The notes under the pieces: model-generated
What the model was told of the DNA's origin: nothing
What the model saw: only the letters and a program-made list of their open reading frames with translations
Database searches by the model: none
In this document: positions 25,281-34,221 of the stretch, in pieces
Layout: each line of letters starts with the position of its first letter
Numbering within the stretch: the stretch's first letter is position 1
Position numbers and translations under genes: made by a program
Assembly: GCF_004137345.1 (NCBI RefSeq)
Contig: NZ_SDWV01000023.1
Coordinates: forward strand, 20,995-84,994
Origin: Nocardioides zhouii
Lineage (GTDB): Bacteria; Actinomycetota; Actinomycetes; Propionibacteriales; Nocardioidaceae
Length of the DNA: 64,000 bases
Reading direction: 5' to 3'

Positions 25281-26015
25281 GTGAGGGTCGCCCTCCAGGT
25301 CACCTGCGTGAACGACGCGATGTTCCCCGACACCGGGAAGGCCGTCGTGCGGTTGCTGCGACATCTCGGGGTGGACGTCGACTTCCCGTCGGCCCAGACG
25401 TGCTGCGGCCAGCCGATGGTCAACACGGGCTACCTCGACGAGGCCGTGCCCGTGGTGCGCACCTTCGTCCGCGCGTTCGCGGGGTACGACGCCGTCGTCA
25501 CGCCGTCGGGCTCGTGCGCCGGGTCGGCGCGGCACCAGCACTCGATCGTGGCCGAGCGGTCGGGCGACCCGGCCCTGGTGGCCGCCGTCGCCGAGACCGG
25601 ACCCCGGACGTACGAGCTCTCGGAGTTCCTCGTGGACGTGCTCGGCGTGACCGACGTCGGTGCGTACTTCCCGCACCGGGTCACCTACCACCCGACCTGC
25701 CACAGCCTGCGGATGCTCGGGGTCGGCGACCGCCCGCAGCGCCTCCTCGAGCAGGTGCGCGGGATCGAGCTCGTCGACCTGCCGATGGCGGAGGAGTGCT
25801 GCGGCTTCGGCGGCACCTTTGCACTGAAGAACGCCGACACGTCGATCGCGATGGGGGCCGACAAGGCGCGGCACGTCCGCGACACCGGCGCGGAGGTCCT
25901 CGTCGCCGGAGACAACTCGTGCCTCATGCACATCGGCGGCATGCTCTCGCGCCAGCGGGCGGGCGTACGCGTCGTGCACCTGGCCGAGATCCTCGCCTCG
26001 ACCGAGGAGAGCTGA
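25281..26015 (+). CDS. lutA: L-lactate utilization Fe-S oxidoreductase LutA
   Basis: A 244-residue protein with two cysteine-rich CCG domains: TCCGQPMVNTGY in the first half and EECCGFGGTFA in the second, plus SGSCAG and YHPTCHS carrying the other cysteines. LutABC oxidises L-lactate to pyruvate in the cytoplasm, replacing flavin lactate dehydrogenases. GTG 25281 has AAAGGA about eight bases upstream. Its stop shares one base with the lutB start. Its placement after rhaB fits removal of the lactate made by RhaD. Confidence 0.93.
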   Translation: MRVALQVTCVNDAMFPDTGKAVVRLLRHLGVDVDFPSAQTCCGQPMVNTGYLDEAVPVVRTFVRAFAGYDAVVTPSGSCAGSARHQHSIVAERSGDPALVAAVAETGPRTYELSEFLVDVLGVTDVGAYFPHRVTYHPTCHSLRMLGVGDRPQRLLEQVRGIELVDLPMAEECCGFGGTFALKNADTSIAMGADKARHVRDTGAEVLVAGDNSCLMHIGGMLSRQRAGVRVVHLAEILASTEES

Positions 26016-27493
26016 TGAGCGGCACGTTCGTCGGCATGCCCGCCTTCCCCACGGCCGCGCGCGCGGCGCTGGGTGACACCCAGCTGCGGCGCAACCTCGC
26101 CCATGCCACCCAGACCATCCGCGACAAGCGGGCCTTGGTGGTGGCCGAGGTCGAGGACTGGGAGGACCTGCGGCTCGCCGGAGCCGGGGTCAAGGAGGCC
26201 GCGCTCCGCGACCTCGCCACGCACTTGGAGACCCTGGAGGCCTCGCTCACGCGGGCCGGTGCGACCGTCCACTGGGCCCGCGACGCCGCCGAGGCGTGCG
26301 CGATCGTCGCGTCGATCACCCACGCCCACGGCGCGGACGAGGTCGCCAAGGTGAAGTCGATGGCCACGGCGGAGATCGGCCTCAACGAGGCGCTCGAGGC
26401 GGAGGGCATCGCCGCCTGGGAGACCGACCTTGCCGAGCTCATCGTGCAGCTCGGCGACGACCTGCCGTCCCACATCCTCGTGCCGGCGATCCACCGCAAC
26501 CGGGCGGAGATCCGCGAGATCTTCCAGCGCCGCATGGGCGACGTCGGCAAGGCCGCACCGGCCGACCTCAGCGACGAGCCGGCCGTGCTCGCGGGTGCGG
26601 CACGCGAGCACCTGCGCGAGAAGTTCCTGCGGGCCAAGGTCGCGGTGAGCGGCGCCAACTTCGCCGTCGCCGACACCGGCACCCTCGTGGTCGTCGAGTC
26701 CGAGGGCAACGGCCGGATGTGCCTGACCCTGCCCGAGGTGCTGGTCAGCGTCGTCGGGATCGAGAAGGTCGTCGCGACGTGGGCCGACCTCGACCCGATG
26801 CTCCGCCTGCTGCCGCGCTCGTCGACAGGCGAGCGGATGAACCCGTACACCTCGACCTGGTCGGGCGTCAGTCCCGGCGACGGCCCGCAGGAGGTGCACG
26901 TCGTGTTGCTCGACAACGGCCGCACCCGTGCCCTCGCGGACGACGTCGGCCGCCAGGCGCTCCGCTGCATCCGCTGCTCGGCCTGCCTCAATGTCTGCCC
27001 GGTGTACGAGCGGGTCGGCGGCCACGCGTACGGCTCGGTCTACCCCGGTCCCATCGGCGCGATCCTCAACCCGCTGCTCAACGGGGTCTCCGACGAGCAG
27101 ACCGCGTCGCTGCCGTACGCCTCCTCGCTCTGCGGCGCCTGCTTCGAGGTCTGTCCCGTCCGGATCGACATCCCGTCCGTCCTGGTCGACCAGCGCGCTG
27201 CGGTCGTCGACTCCCACCGCAATGACCGGGTCCCGTCGGCCGAGGCACTCGCGATGAAGGCCACGGCCTGGGCCTTCTCCGACTCCCGCCGCCTCGCGTG
27301 GGCCGAGCGCGCGTCCGGTATCGCGGGTCGGGTGATCACCCGCTTCTCGCGTACGACGCTGCCCGGCGGCCGCGCCGCATCTGGCCGGCTCCCCGGTCCC
27401 GCGGCCGGCTGGACCGGCGCCCGCGACCTGCCCGCGCCGCCCGCGGAGTCGTTCCGCGAGTGGTGGGACCGCACCGACGGAGGTCAGCGATGA
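26015..27493 (+). CDS. lutB: L-lactate utilization iron-sulfur protein LutB
   Basis: A 492-residue protein with an N-terminal LUD domain and a ferredoxin-like C-terminal part. Seen: KVKSMATAEIGLNEAL and GANFAVADTGTLVVVESEGNGR in the LUD domain (about 60-290), then two CxxCxxCxxxCP clusters, CIRCSACLNVCPVYE (about 322-336) and CGACFEVCPV (about 373-382). These can hold two [4Fe-4S] centres for electron transfer from lactate. The end is a Trp-rich FREWWDRTDGG tail typical of LutB. ATG 26015 overlaps the lutA stop by one base; the next gene overlaps by 4 bp. Confidence 0.94.
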   Translation: MSGTFVGMPAFPTAARAALGDTQLRRNLAHATQTIRDKRALVVAEVEDWEDLRLAGAGVKEAALRDLATHLETLEASLTRAGATVHWARDAAEACAIVASITHAHGADEVAKVKSMATAEIGLNEALEAEGIAAWETDLAELIVQLGDDLPSHILVPAIHRNRAEIREIFQRRMGDVGKAAPADLSDEPAVLAGAAREHLREKFLRAKVAVSGANFAVADTGTLVVVESEGNGRMCLTLPEVLVSVVGIEKVVATWADLDPMLRLLPRSSTGERMNPYTSTWSGVSPGDGPQEVHVVLLDNGRTRALADDVGRQALRCIRCSACLNVCPVYERVGGHAYGSVYPGPIGAILNPLLNGVSDEQTASLPYASSLCGACFEVCPVRIDIPSVLVDQRAAVVDSHRNDRVPSAEALAMKATAWAFSDSRRLAWAERASGIAGRVITRFSRTTLPGGRAASGRLPGPAAGWTGARDLPAPPAESFREWWDRTDGGQR

Positions 27494-28077
27494 CGTCCGC
27501 CCGCGACGACATCCTTGCCGCCGTACGGTCTGCGCTGGCCGACGTGTCGCCCGCCGTCTCCGTCCCGGCGGCGCCGAGGGCGCCCGACCGGGGCGACCTG
27601 GTCGCGCTGTTCGTCGAGCGCGTCGAGGACTACCGCGCCGTCGTCACCCGGTGCACGTCCGCCGAGCTGGGGGGAGTGGTCGCCGAGGTGCTCGGCGCCC
27701 GTACGTCCGTCGTACCCCCCGGGCTCGAACTCGAGGTCCCGAACGCCGTCGTCGACGACGCCTTCACCGCCGACCAGCTGGACGCCATCGACGCGGTCGT
27801 CACCCGCGCGCGCGTCGGGATCGCGGAGACCGGCACGATCGTCCTGGACCACCAGCCTGACCAGGGCCGGCGCGCGATCAGCCTCGTCCCCGACCTGCAC
27901 GTCTGCATCGTGGACGTGAGCCAGGTCGTCGCCGACGTGCCCGACGCCATCGCGCTGCTCGACCCGTCGCGACCGCTCACCTGGATCAGCGGCCCGTCGG
28001 CCACCAGCGACATCGAGCTCAACCGGGTCGAGGGCGTCCACGGCCCACGCACCCTGCACGTGGTGCTCGTTCTCTGA
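27490..28077 (+). CDS. lutC: Lactate utilization protein LutC
   Basis: A 195-residue LUD-domain protein, third component of the L-lactate oxidation complex. Seen: the conserved VGIAETGTIVLD (about 112-123), LVPDLHVCIVD and the C-terminal ISGPSATSDIELNRVEGVHGPRTL block that defines LutC/YkgG. The N-terminal 40 residues are variable. ATG 27490 overlaps the lutB stop by 4 bp. The transcription unit that starts at the rha promoter probably ends here: an inverted-repeat element begins 4 bp after the stop. Confidence 0.93.
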   Translation: MTSARDDILAAVRSALADVSPAVSVPAAPRAPDRGDLVALFVERVEDYRAVVTRCTSAELGGVVAEVLGARTSVVPPGLELEVPNAVVDDAFTADQLDAIDAVVTRARVGIAETGTIVLDHQPDQGRRAISLVPDLHVCIVDVSQVVADVPDAIALLDPSRPLTWISGPSATSDIELNRVEGVHGPRTLHVVLVL

Positions 28078-28080
28078 GGG

Positions 28081-28125
28081 TCGAGTGCGCTCGCGGTAGT
28101 AGTCCCCGCGGGGCCGCGCACTCAA
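28081..28125 (+). repeat. 45-bp palindromic element, copy 1
   Basis: TCGAGTGCGCTCG - 20-base middle - CCGCGCACTCAA; the outer 10 bp form a stem with one mismatch. An inverted copy lies at 29096-29140: the 25 end bases are identical and the middle is 14/20 identical. The pair brackets the broken gene at 28185-29099. It may also act as the lut operon terminator. Confidence 0.8.
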
Positions 28126-28184
28126 CTGCTCGCGCCTGTGGATGAGCCCAGCGCGGGGTGCTCCGGTCGCACGACACTCGCGAC

Positions 28185-29099
28185 ATGGAGGACCGACTCT
28201 GGGAGGAGCTCGCGCAGGCGCAGGCCGGGCTACTGAGCCACCGGCAGCTGCGCGGGCTGTCGGTGTCGCGTGGAGAGATCCGCAACCACGTACGCGTCGG
28301 GCGCTGGGCGATTCGGTCGGGTGAGGTCGTCAGCACGACCACCGGACCACTCTAGCCCGAGCAACGACTCTGGCTCGGCATCCTGCACGGAGGACCGTCC
28401 GCCATGGTGGGAGGGCTCAGCGCGGCCGCGGTGCACGGGCTGAAGCGGTGGGAGCGCGAGGAGATCACGATCCTGGTCGCCAACCCGATGAGCTTCGAGC
28501 CCCTCGAGGGCTTCCGGTTCTTCAGGACGCGCCGGCCGTTCAAGCGCCTCGTCGCGCCGGGTGAGCTGCCGGTGTGTCGCGTCGAGCCGGCGGTGCTTCT
28601 CTTCGCCGCCCACGAGCCCCACCTCCGTACGGCGCTGGGTGCCGTCACCGCCACCGTGCAGCAGCGCCTGACGACCCATGAGCGCTTCGCCGACTGGGTC
28701 GACCAGCTCACGCCACTGCGTCGCTCGAAGCACCTGCGCGAGCTGCTGGGTGACGTCGCCGGAGGGGCTCACTCGATGGCCGAGGTCGACCTCCGCAAGG
28801 CGTGCCGCGACCACGGCGTACGACCTCCCGATGCCCAGCGCCCGCGCAACGACAGCCGCGGCCGGCGGCGCTACACGGATGCCGAGTGGCGCTTGGCAGA
28901 CGGCCGGGTGGTCGTCCTCGAGGTGGACGGGAAGTTCCACGACGACGTGATGGAGGCGACGGACCACCGACGACGCAACAGGAGGCTCACCACCTCCACC
29001 CGGATCGTGGTTCAGTGCTCGGCCTGGGAGATCCGGCACGAAGCGTGGGAGGTCATGGAGGACCTCATCGCCCTCGGCGTCCCGGCCGTCGACGGTTGA
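28185..29099 (+). pseudogene. AbiEi-like antitoxin / DUF559 endonuclease-like gene interrupted by an amber codon
   Basis: Two open segments in the same frame (28185-28355 and 28356-29099) are separated only by TAG at 28353-28355. The first 56 residues (MEDRLWEELAQAQAGLLSHRQL...) have the winged-helix look of AbiEi-type antitoxin domains. After the stop, PEQRLWLGILHGGPSAMVGGLSAA continues the family pattern without a gap. The C-terminus (about 225-300) carries RYTDAEWRL, VLEVDGKFHDD and RRNRRLT, as in DUF559/Vsr-like nuclease folds. A CAG-to-TAG change would explain the break. A downstream product starting at ATG 28404 is possible. Common in actinobacteria; function not settled. Inverted copies of a 45-bp repeat flank it. 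Confidence 0.72.
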
Positions 29100-29140
29100 G
29101 TGCGCGGCGCCGCGGCGACCAGTGCCACGAGCGCACTCGA
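29096..29140 (-). repeat. 45-bp palindromic element, copy 2 (inverted)
   Basis: This is the reverse-complement counterpart of the element at 28081-28125, with identical arms and the same length. Its left end includes the stop codon of the interrupted gene. Confidence 0.8.
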
Positions 29141-29186
29141 CTCTTTCGGTACGTTGTGCGCGGCCCGACCCACCCAGGAGGCAGCA

Positions 29187-30740
29187 GTGCGCATCGGCAT
29201 CCCCCGCGAGTCACGACCCGGCGAGACGCTGGTGGCCGCCACGGCCAAGACGGCGGCCCAGCTCGTCGCGCTGGGCTACGACGTCGTGGTCGAGCAGGGC
29301 GCAGGTACGGCGGCGGACCAGCCCGACTCGGCGTACCTCGATGCCGGCATCGACATCGGCACGGCCACCGACGTGTGGACGAGCGACGTCGTGGTCAAGG
29401 TCAATGCCCCCACCGACGCCGAGATCGGGCTGCTGCGCCGCGGCGCGACAGTGATCGCGCTGCTCGCTCCCGCCCGCAGCCCCGAGCTCGTCGAGCGGCT
29501 GAGCGCCGCCGGGGTCACCGCCCTCTCGATGGACGCGGTGCCGCGGATCTCCCGCGCGCAGTCGATGGACGTCCTGTCGTCGATGGCCAATGTGGCGGGC
29601 TACCGCGCGGTCATCGAGGCGGCCCACGAGTTCGGTCGGCTCTTCACCGGCCAGGTCACCGCCGCGGGCAAGGTGCCGCCGGCCCGCGTCTTCGTCGTCG
29701 GCGCTGGCGTCGCCGGCCTCGCCGCCATCGGTGCCGCGGGGTCGCTGGGCGCGATCGTCCGCGCGTTCGACGTACGCCCCGAGGTGGCCGAGCAGGTCGA
29801 GTCGATGGGCGCGCAGTTCGTCACCGTCGACATGGAGCAGGAGGTCTCCTCCGACGGCTATGCCAAGGAGATGACCGCCGAGCAGGAGGCCGCCACCGCT
29901 GCGATGTACGACGAGGAGGCGCGGGCCGCCGACATCGTCATCACCACCGCACTGATCCCTGGCCGACCCGCACCGCTGCTCGTCACCGCCGAGACGGTCG
30001 CTGCGATGCAGCCCGGCTCCGTCGTCGTCGACATGGCCGCGGCCAACGGCGGCAACGTCGCCGCCACGGTCACCGACCAGCGGGTCGTCACCGCCAACGG
30101 TGTCACCGTCCTCGGCTACACCGACCTCGCCGGCCGGCTCGCCGCGCAGACGAGCCAGCTCTACGGCACCAACATCGTCAACCTGCTCAAGCTGATCACG
30201 CCCGAGAAGGACGGCGCGCTCACGCTCGACATGGACGACGTGATCCAGCGCGGCATCACGGTCAGCCGCAGTGTGGAAGGGGGAGGCGCGACTGCTGAAA
30301 TCATGTGGCCGCCGCCGCCCGTGCAGGTCTCGGCCGCGCCCACCGGCGAGACGACCCAGGTGATGCCGGTCGAGAAGGTGCCACCGACGCCGCCCGATCC
30401 GAGGCGACGGCTGTACGCCGCCGGGCTGGCCGTCGTGCTCTTCCTCGCGCTCGCGACCCTGGCGCCGGCCAGCTTCCTGCCGAGCCTGACCGTCTTCGTG
30501 CTCGCGGTGGTGATCGGCTTCTACGTCATCGGCAACGTGCACCACGCGCTCCACACGCCCCTGATGAGCGTCACGAATGCGATCAGCGGGATCATCGTGG
30601 TCGGCGCGATCCTGCAGGCACCGATCGACAACCTCGCGGTGCAGATCATCGCCGGGGTGGCCATCCTGCTCGCCAGCATCAACGTCTTCGGTGGCTTCCT
30701 CGTCACCCGGCGGATGCTCAACATGTTCCAGAAGGGCTGA
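29187..30740 (+). CDS. pntA: NAD(P) transhydrogenase subunit alpha
   Basis: A 517-residue protein of the proton-translocating transhydrogenase, which passes hydride from NADH to NADP+ using the proton gradient. Seen: the NAD-binding domain I at about 1-370 (RIGIPRESRPGE, VVGAGVAGLAAIGAAGSLGAIVRAFDVR), then a linker and about four helices (residues 410-510, with GNVHHALHTPLMSVTNAISG). This is the two-subunit E. coli layout with membrane helices on alpha. GTG 29187 has AGGAGG five bases upstream. pntB begins 4 bp after its stop. Confidence 0.95.
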   Translation: MRIGIPRESRPGETLVAATAKTAAQLVALGYDVVVEQGAGTAADQPDSAYLDAGIDIGTATDVWTSDVVVKVNAPTDAEIGLLRRGATVIALLAPARSPELVERLSAAGVTALSMDAVPRISRAQSMDVLSSMANVAGYRAVIEAAHEFGRLFTGQVTAAGKVPPARVFVVGAGVAGLAAIGAAGSLGAIVRAFDVRPEVAEQVESMGAQFVTVDMEQEVSSDGYAKEMTAEQEAATAAMYDEEARAADIVITTALIPGRPAPLLVTAETVAAMQPGSVVVDMAAANGGNVAATVTDQRVVTANGVTVLGYTDLAGRLAAQTSQLYGTNIVNLLKLITPEKDGALTLDMDDVIQRGITVSRSVEGGGATAEIMWPPPPVQVSAAPTGETTQVMPVEKVPPTPPDPRRRLYAAGLAVVLFLALATLAPASFLPSLTVFVLAVVIGFYVIGNVHHALHTPLMSVTNAISGIIVVGAILQAPIDNLAVQIIAGVAILLASINVFGGFLVTRRMLNMFQKG

Positions 30741-30744
30741 GCAG

Positions 30745-32166
30745 GTGGTCTCGTTCGTCTCCGGCGCCTACATCCTCTCGGCGCTCCTCTTCATCTTCGC
30801 GCTCGCCGGTCTGAGCAAGCACGAGACCGCGCGGCGCGGCAACCAGTTCGGCATGGCCGGCATGGGGCTCGCGCTCGCGGCGACGCTGCTGCTCGTCCTC
30901 GACCAGCTGTCGAGCGACTCGTACGACACCACGTCGGCGTGGGTCGGTCTGGTGATCATCCTCGTCGCCGGCACGGTCGGAGCGGTGATCGGGATCCGCC
31001 TCGCGCGTGGTGTCGAGATGACCGGCATGCCCGAGCTGATCGCGATGATGCACAGCTTCGTCGGCCTCGCGGCGGTGCTGGTCGGCTACAACACCTACAT
31101 TGAGGTCGCGGAGCTCGGTGTGCACTCGGACGCGGTGCACAACGCTGAGGTGTTCCTCGGCGTCTTCATCGGCGCGGTGACGTTCACCGGCTCGATCGTG
31201 GCCAACCTCAAGCTCAGCGCAAAGATGAAGTCCTCTCCGCTGACGCTGCCCGGCCGGCACCAGCTCAACCTGGCGATCCTCGTGGTCTCCGCCGTGCTGA
31301 TGGTCTGGTTCATGCTCGCCGACGGCTGGGTCGGGATGGTCCCGCTGGCGCTGATGACCGTCCTCGCGCTCGTGCTCGGCTTCCACCTCGTCGCCGCGAT
31401 CGGCGGCGGCGACATGCCCGTCGTCGTGTCGATGCTCAACAGCTACTCCGGGTGGGCGGCCGCGGCCGCAGGCTTCATGCTCGGCAACGACCTGCTCATC
31501 ATCACTGGTGCGCTCGTCGGCTCGTCGGGTGCGATCCTCAGCTACATCATGTGCAAGGCGATGAACCGCTCGTTCGTCAGCGTGATCGCCGGCGGCTTCG
31601 GATCCGACGGAGCCGTCAGCGGCGAGGCCCGCGACTACGGCGAGCACCGCGAGATCCAGGCGGACGACGTCGCCGCCCTCCTCACCGACGCGTCGTCCGT
31701 CGTGATCACGCCGGGCTACGGCATGGCGGTGGCCCAGGCGCAGTACCCCGTCGCCGAGCTGACCCGCAAGCTGCGTGACAAGGGCATCGACGTACGTTTC
31801 GGCATCCACCCGGTCGCCGGCCGGCTGCCCGGCCACATGAACGTGCTGCTCGCCGAGGCCAAGGTGCCCTACGACATCGTGCTCGAGATGGACGAGATCA
31901 ACGACGACCTGCCCGAGGTCGACGTCGTCCTCGTGATCGGGGCCAACGACACCGTGAACCCGGCCGCGCTGGAGGAGCCGAACTCGCCCATCGCCGGCAT
32001 GCCGGTGATCGAGGTCTGGAAGGCCAAGGACGTCATCGTCTTCAAGCGCTCGATGGCCACCGGCTATGCCGGCGTGCAGAACCCGCTGTTCTTCAAGGAG
32101 AACACCCAGATGCTCTTCGGTGACGCCAAGGACAAGGTCAACGAGATCGTCGCCGCCCTCGGCTGA
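30745..32166 (+). CDS. pntB: NAD(P) transhydrogenase subunit beta
   Basis: A 473-residue subunit with about eight or nine membrane helices (residues 1-265) followed by NADP-binding domain III (about 290-473). Seen: MPELIAMMHSFVGLAAVLVGYNTY, a conserved proton-channel segment with His; GYGMAVAQAQYPVAELT; FGIHPVAGRLPGHMNVLLAEA; and GANDTVNPAA, the dinucleotide site. GTG 30745 follows pntA directly. The protein ends flush against the convergent VIT1 gene (no gap), so transcripts must overlap or terminate within coding DNA. Confidence 0.95.
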   Translation: MVSFVSGAYILSALLFIFALAGLSKHETARRGNQFGMAGMGLALAATLLLVLDQLSSDSYDTTSAWVGLVIILVAGTVGAVIGIRLARGVEMTGMPELIAMMHSFVGLAAVLVGYNTYIEVAELGVHSDAVHNAEVFLGVFIGAVTFTGSIVANLKLSAKMKSSPLTLPGRHQLNLAILVVSAVLMVWFMLADGWVGMVPLALMTVLALVLGFHLVAAIGGGDMPVVVSMLNSYSGWAAAAAGFMLGNDLLIITGALVGSSGAILSYIMCKAMNRSFVSVIAGGFGSDGAVSGEARDYGEHREIQADDVAALLTDASSVVITPGYGMAVAQAQYPVAELTRKLRDKGIDVRFGIHPVAGRLPGHMNVLLAEAKVPYDIVLEMDEINDDLPEVDVVLVIGANDTVNPAALEEPNSPIAGMPVIEVWKAKDVIVFKRSMATGYAGVQNPLFFKENTQMLFGDAKDKVNEIVAALG

Positions 32167-32901
32167 TCAGCCGAGGTGGATGCCGGCGAAGGAGCCGATG
32201 GCATAGGTGACGCCCATCGCGAGCAGCCCGCCTGCGATGTTGCGTACGACGGCGGGCAGGCGTCGGCTGTAGCCGATGCGGGCGCTGACGAACCCGGTCA
32301 GGGCGAGCGCCGCGACCACGCTGAGCACGGTGACGACCACGCGCGCGCTGTCGGGCACGAACGCCACGATGAGCAGCGGCAGCAGGGCGCCGATGGTGAA
32401 GGCCAGCATCGACGCCCAGGCGGCGTGCCACGGATTGGTGAGGTTGTCGGGGTCGATGCCGAACTCGATGTCGGCGTGGGCCCGCAGCGGGTCGTGCTCG
32501 GTGAGCTCGCGCGCCACCTTCAGGGCGGTCTCACGGGAGAGGCCCTTGTCCTCGTACATCCGGGCGAGCTCGCGCTCCTCGGTCTCCGGCATCCGCTCCA
32601 GCTCCTGGGCCTCGAGGCTGAGCAGGGACTTCTCGGAGTCGCGCTGGGTGCTGACCGAGACGTACTCGCCGGTGCCCATGCTCAGCGCGCCGGCCGTCAG
32701 CGCCGCGATGCCCGCGATCACGATCGTCCCGCGGTCGTCGGTGGCGCCCGCGACGCCCATCACGACGCCAGCGGTCGACACGATGCCGTCGTTGGCGCCG
32801 AGCACGGCTGCGCGCAGCCAGTTGAGGCGCGAGCCGACGTGCTCGCCCATCTCGTCGTGGAAGTGGCGGGGTTCCTCGTCCGTACCGATCTCAAGGCTCA
32901 C
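32167..32901 (-). CDS. VIT1/CCC1-family iron/manganese transporter-like membrane protein
   Basis: A 244-residue protein with five predicted helices. Seen: the first helix with LGANDGIVSTAGVVMGVAGA, the family signature, and MGTGEYVSVSTQRDSE, followed by a cytosolic acidic helical segment (about 88-150) rich in Glu that in VIT1 binds metal. The last three helices lie at about 160-244. Eukaryotic relatives move Fe2+ or Mn2+ out of the cytosol; bacterial ones probably export them too (family knowledge). Start is GTG 32901. Convergent with pntB, unlinked in function. Confidence 0.88.
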   Translation of the reverse strand: MSLEIGTDEEPRHFHDEMGEHVGSRLNWLRAAVLGANDGIVSTAGVVMGVAGATDDRGTIVIAGIAALTAGALSMGTGEYVSVSTQRDSEKSLLSLEAQELERMPETEERELARMYEDKGLSRETALKVARELTEHDPLRAHADIEFGIDPDNLTNPWHAAWASMLAFTIGALLPLLIVAFVPDSARVVVTVLSVVAALALTGFVSARIGYSRRLPAVVRNIAGGLLAMGVTYAIGSFAGIHLG

Positions 32902-32953
32902 CCCGACATCGTCGCCGTCGCCACGGCCCGTCGCAACGAAGGTGAGGCTGCGC

Positions 32954-34099
32954 TCACAGCCCGAGGTCGCGGCCGATCAGCATCTTCATGATCTCGTTGG
33001 AGCCGGCCCAGATCTTGGTGACGCGGGCGTCGCGCCAGGCGCGGGCGACGCGGTACTCGTTCATGTAGCCGTAGCCGCCGTGGACCTGGACGCAGTGGTC
33101 TAGCACGTCGTTCTGGACCTGCGAGGTCCACCACTTGGCCTTGGCCGCGTCGACCGGGGTCAGGTCCTGCTTGGTGTGGGCGACGACGCACTGGTCCACG
33201 AAGGCCTGGGTGACGTCGACCCGGGTGACCAGGTCGGCCAGCAGGAACTGCGTGTTCTGGAACGAGCCGATCGGCTGGCCGAAGGCCTGGCGGTCCTTGG
33301 CGTACTGCACCGTCTCCTCCAGGATCTGCTTGGCGTGAGCCAGGTTGGTGATGGCCGAGCCGAGGCGCTCCTGCGGCAGGAACTGCATCATCGAGATGAA
33401 GCCGGTGTCGAGCGGCCCGACGAGGTCGTCGTTGCTGACGCGGACGTTGTCGAAGGCGAGCTCGGCGGTGTCGGACTCGTCCTGGCCGACCTTGTCGAGC
33501 ACCCGGCCGACGCTGAAGCCGTCGAGGGTGGTGTCGACGGCGAAGAGCGAGATGCCCTTGGCCTTCTTCTCCGGGCTGGTGCGGGCAGCGACGAGCACGA
33601 GGTCGGCGGAGCCGCCGTTGGTGATGAAGGTCTTGGAGCCGTTGAGGATCCAGTCGTCGCCGTCGCGTACGGCCGTGGTCCGGAGGTTGGCGAGGTCGGA
33701 GCCGCCACCCGGCTCGGTCATCCCGATCGCGGTGACGATCTCGCCGGTGGCGCAGCCGGGCAGCCAGCGCGCCTTCTGCTCGTCGTTGGTGAGGTGCACG
33801 AGGTAGGGCACGGTGATGTCGGCGTGGATGCCGACGCAGCTCGGCAGGGTCATGTTGACCTTGGCGAGCTCCTCGGTGAGCACGGCGTTGAAGCGGTAGT
33901 CGCCGGCCTCGGAGCCGCCGAACGCGTCGGGGATCTCCAGCGCGAGGAAACCCTGCTTGCCGGCCGCGAGCCAGAAGTCGCGGTCGAGCCCGTGGCCATC
34001 GGCGTACGACTCGAGGTGCGGGGCCACCTCGCGGTCCAGGAACTGCTTGACCGAGGCGCGGAAGGCCTCGTGGTCCTCGTCGTAGATCTCACGCTTCAT
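32954..34099 (-). CDS. Acyl-CoA dehydrogenase
   Basis: A 381-residue FAD flavoenzyme that introduces the alpha-beta double bond into an acyl-CoA in fatty acid or amino-acid breakdown. Seen: N-terminal helical domain, IGMTEPGGGSDLANLRTTA and DWILNGSKTFITNGGSADL in the beta domain (FAD and substrate contacts), RQAFGQPIGSFQNTQFLLADL in the C-terminal helical domain, and YGYMNEYRVARAWRDARVTKIWAGSNEIMK at the end. Length and motifs are normal. Chain-length specificity cannot be read. ATG 34099 is preceded by a 122-bp gap to the divergent histidine kinase; no other beta-oxidation gene is near. Confidence 0.93.
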   Translation of the reverse strand: MKREIYDEDHEAFRASVKQFLDREVAPHLESYADGHGLDRDFWLAAGKQGFLALEIPDAFGGSEAGDYRFNAVLTEELAKVNMTLPSCVGIHADITVPYLVHLTNDEQKARWLPGCATGEIVTAIGMTEPGGGSDLANLRTTAVRDGDDWILNGSKTFITNGGSADLVLVAARTSPEKKAKGISLFAVDTTLDGFSVGRVLDKVGQDESDTAELAFDNVRVSNDDLVGPLDTGFISMMQFLPQERLGSAITNLAHAKQILEETVQYAKDRQAFGQPIGSFQNTQFLLADLVTRVDVTQAFVDQCVVAHTKQDLTPVDAAKAKWWTSQVQNDVLDHCVQVHGGYGYMNEYRVARAWRDARVTKIWAGSNEIMKMLIGRDLGL

Positions 34100-34221
34100 G
34101 GGCGCTATGTTACCCGCGAGTCACCTGGTGGTCGCGCATCATCCCGAAGTCGCTCCCCCGGCTCACCACGCCACCGCGTAACGTGCCCTTGACTGGCTCG
34201 TTATCGGGAACGGGAGCAGTG

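Noticed and set aside
24261..25979. Long minus-strand frames opposite rhaB and lutA
   Set aside because: Low-complexity shadows; plus-strand genes carry full motifs.
28404..29099. Independent 231-residue gene
   Set aside because: The frame is continuous with the segment before the TAG and family similarity crosses it, so an interrupted gene is the better call.
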